Source: Tropicibacter sp. Alg240-R139 (lineage in GTDB: Bacteria; Pseudomonadota; Alphaproteobacteria; Rhodobacterales; Rhodobacteraceae). From it: a stretch of 64,000 nucleotides of DNA. The position numbers and the translations under genes were made by a program. The notes below the pieces were generated by a model, which was not told where the DNA came from, ran no database searches, and saw nothing but the letters and a program-made list of their open reading frames with translations. The stretch is taken from the NCBI RefSeq assembly GCF_900537075.1, contig NZ_UNRA01000001.1:62001-126000 (forward strand). Reading direction: 5' to 3'. This document shows positions 63,814 to 64,000 of the stretch, piece by piece. Position 1 is the first letter of the stretch. Each line of letters starts with the position of its first letter.

Positions 63814-64000
63814 TCACTCCGCTGCAACGTGGGTGCAACCGTGTGAGCGCCACATATTAGCATCACTCAGGGCGGACCAGTCAAAAGCATGTTCACTCGC
63901 GCCATGCGCGCGCAGATGCCCGAGCCGCTCCATTGCTTCGTCCAGTGTCGGTTCTTGACCTTCTGGCACCCACCACATGACGAAATGCATCGCACCCAGT
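63814..64000 (-). CDS. DUF3291 family protein, C-terminal part
   Basis: Only the last 62 codons are in the window; the gene runs off its right edge. The sequence MHFVMWWVPEGQEPTLDEAM then ERLGHLRAHGASEHAFDWSA is the C-terminal signature of DUF3291 ('alWWvP.G..Pt..EA..RL..LrahGp...AF'). The family is related to ABM-fold proteins and its function is not established. It ends at TGA 63814-63816, 71 bases before the lipoprotein gene in the same direction. Confidence 0.7.
   Translation of the reverse strand, partial: LGAMHFVMWWVPEGQEPTLDEAMERLGHLRAHGASEHAFDWSALSDANMWRSHGCTHVAAE

Overview
The window looks like chromosome of a Roseobacter-group alphaproteobacterium (Rhodobacteraceae). The support is a GC-rich coding style with C/G-ending codons, a complex I (nuo) operon interrupted by small unrelated genes as is known from Rhodobacter, stand-alone Hint-domain proteins, DUF5333 and DUF3291 proteins, and a CtrA-type TTAA-N7-TTAC site. 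I see no rRNA, tRNA, CRISPR array, insertion sequence or prophage. No species can be named from the sequence alone.

Layout. 1-5573 (+) is a tightly packed surface-glycan cassette: a sulfotransferase tail, a sulfotransferase-like/glycosyltransferase fusion, an FkbM methyltransferase, a second paralogous glycosyltransferase and a hydrolase-like protein. 5654-9135 (+) holds pyrC-pyrE and dnaB. 9132-10003 is an agmatine deiminase pseudogene broken in all three frames. 10166-18576 (+) carries a 2OG-Fe(II) oxygenase, then alr-mlaE-unknown periplasmic protein-mlaF joined by overlapping ends, a small membrane protein, a PqiA-like protein, a membrane coiled-coil protein, radA and cvpA. 18748-23356 (+) has a cyclase/TPR protein, a small Hint protein and purF. 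23667-31873 is mixed, with a minus-strand run of a Rieske oxygenase, a DUF815 ATPase, pepT, an alpha/beta hydrolase and tatABC. 32102-33109 (+) is a monooxygenase-like gene plus a WYL regulator with a clear inverted repeat upstream. 33366-41353 (-) contains nlpD-pcm-surE, an FbpC-like ATPase, an ArsM-like and a second methyltransferase, AlkC-type DNA repair and an SDR. 41496-48850 has a Hint protein, cytochrome c', an uncharacterised secreted protein, an orphan BrnA-like protein, prfC, rhlE and a small basic protein. 48935-64000 (-) is the 3' part of the nuo operon (nuoG, H, I, J, K, L, M, N with four inserted small genes and further small genes upstream), then birA, coaX and rnj.

Most genes are housekeeping: pyrimidine and purine synthesis, replication, translation release, envelope maintenance, protein export, respiration, cofactor supply and RNA decay. 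The less ordinary content is in the glycan cassette, the uncharacterised protein locked between mlaE and mlaF, the carboxymuconolactone-decarboxylase-like gene translationally coupled between nuoI and nuoJ, and several non-coding structures. These are a pair of diverged, oppositely oriented copies of an intergenic repeat (about 33.13-33.36 and 42.57-42.82 kb), three palindromes in 81 bp at 36.2 kb, three 11-bp-phased GTGCAC iterons between brnA and prfC, and an orphan plus-strand terminator at 30.15 kb. I did not find a clearly new defence or mobile system.
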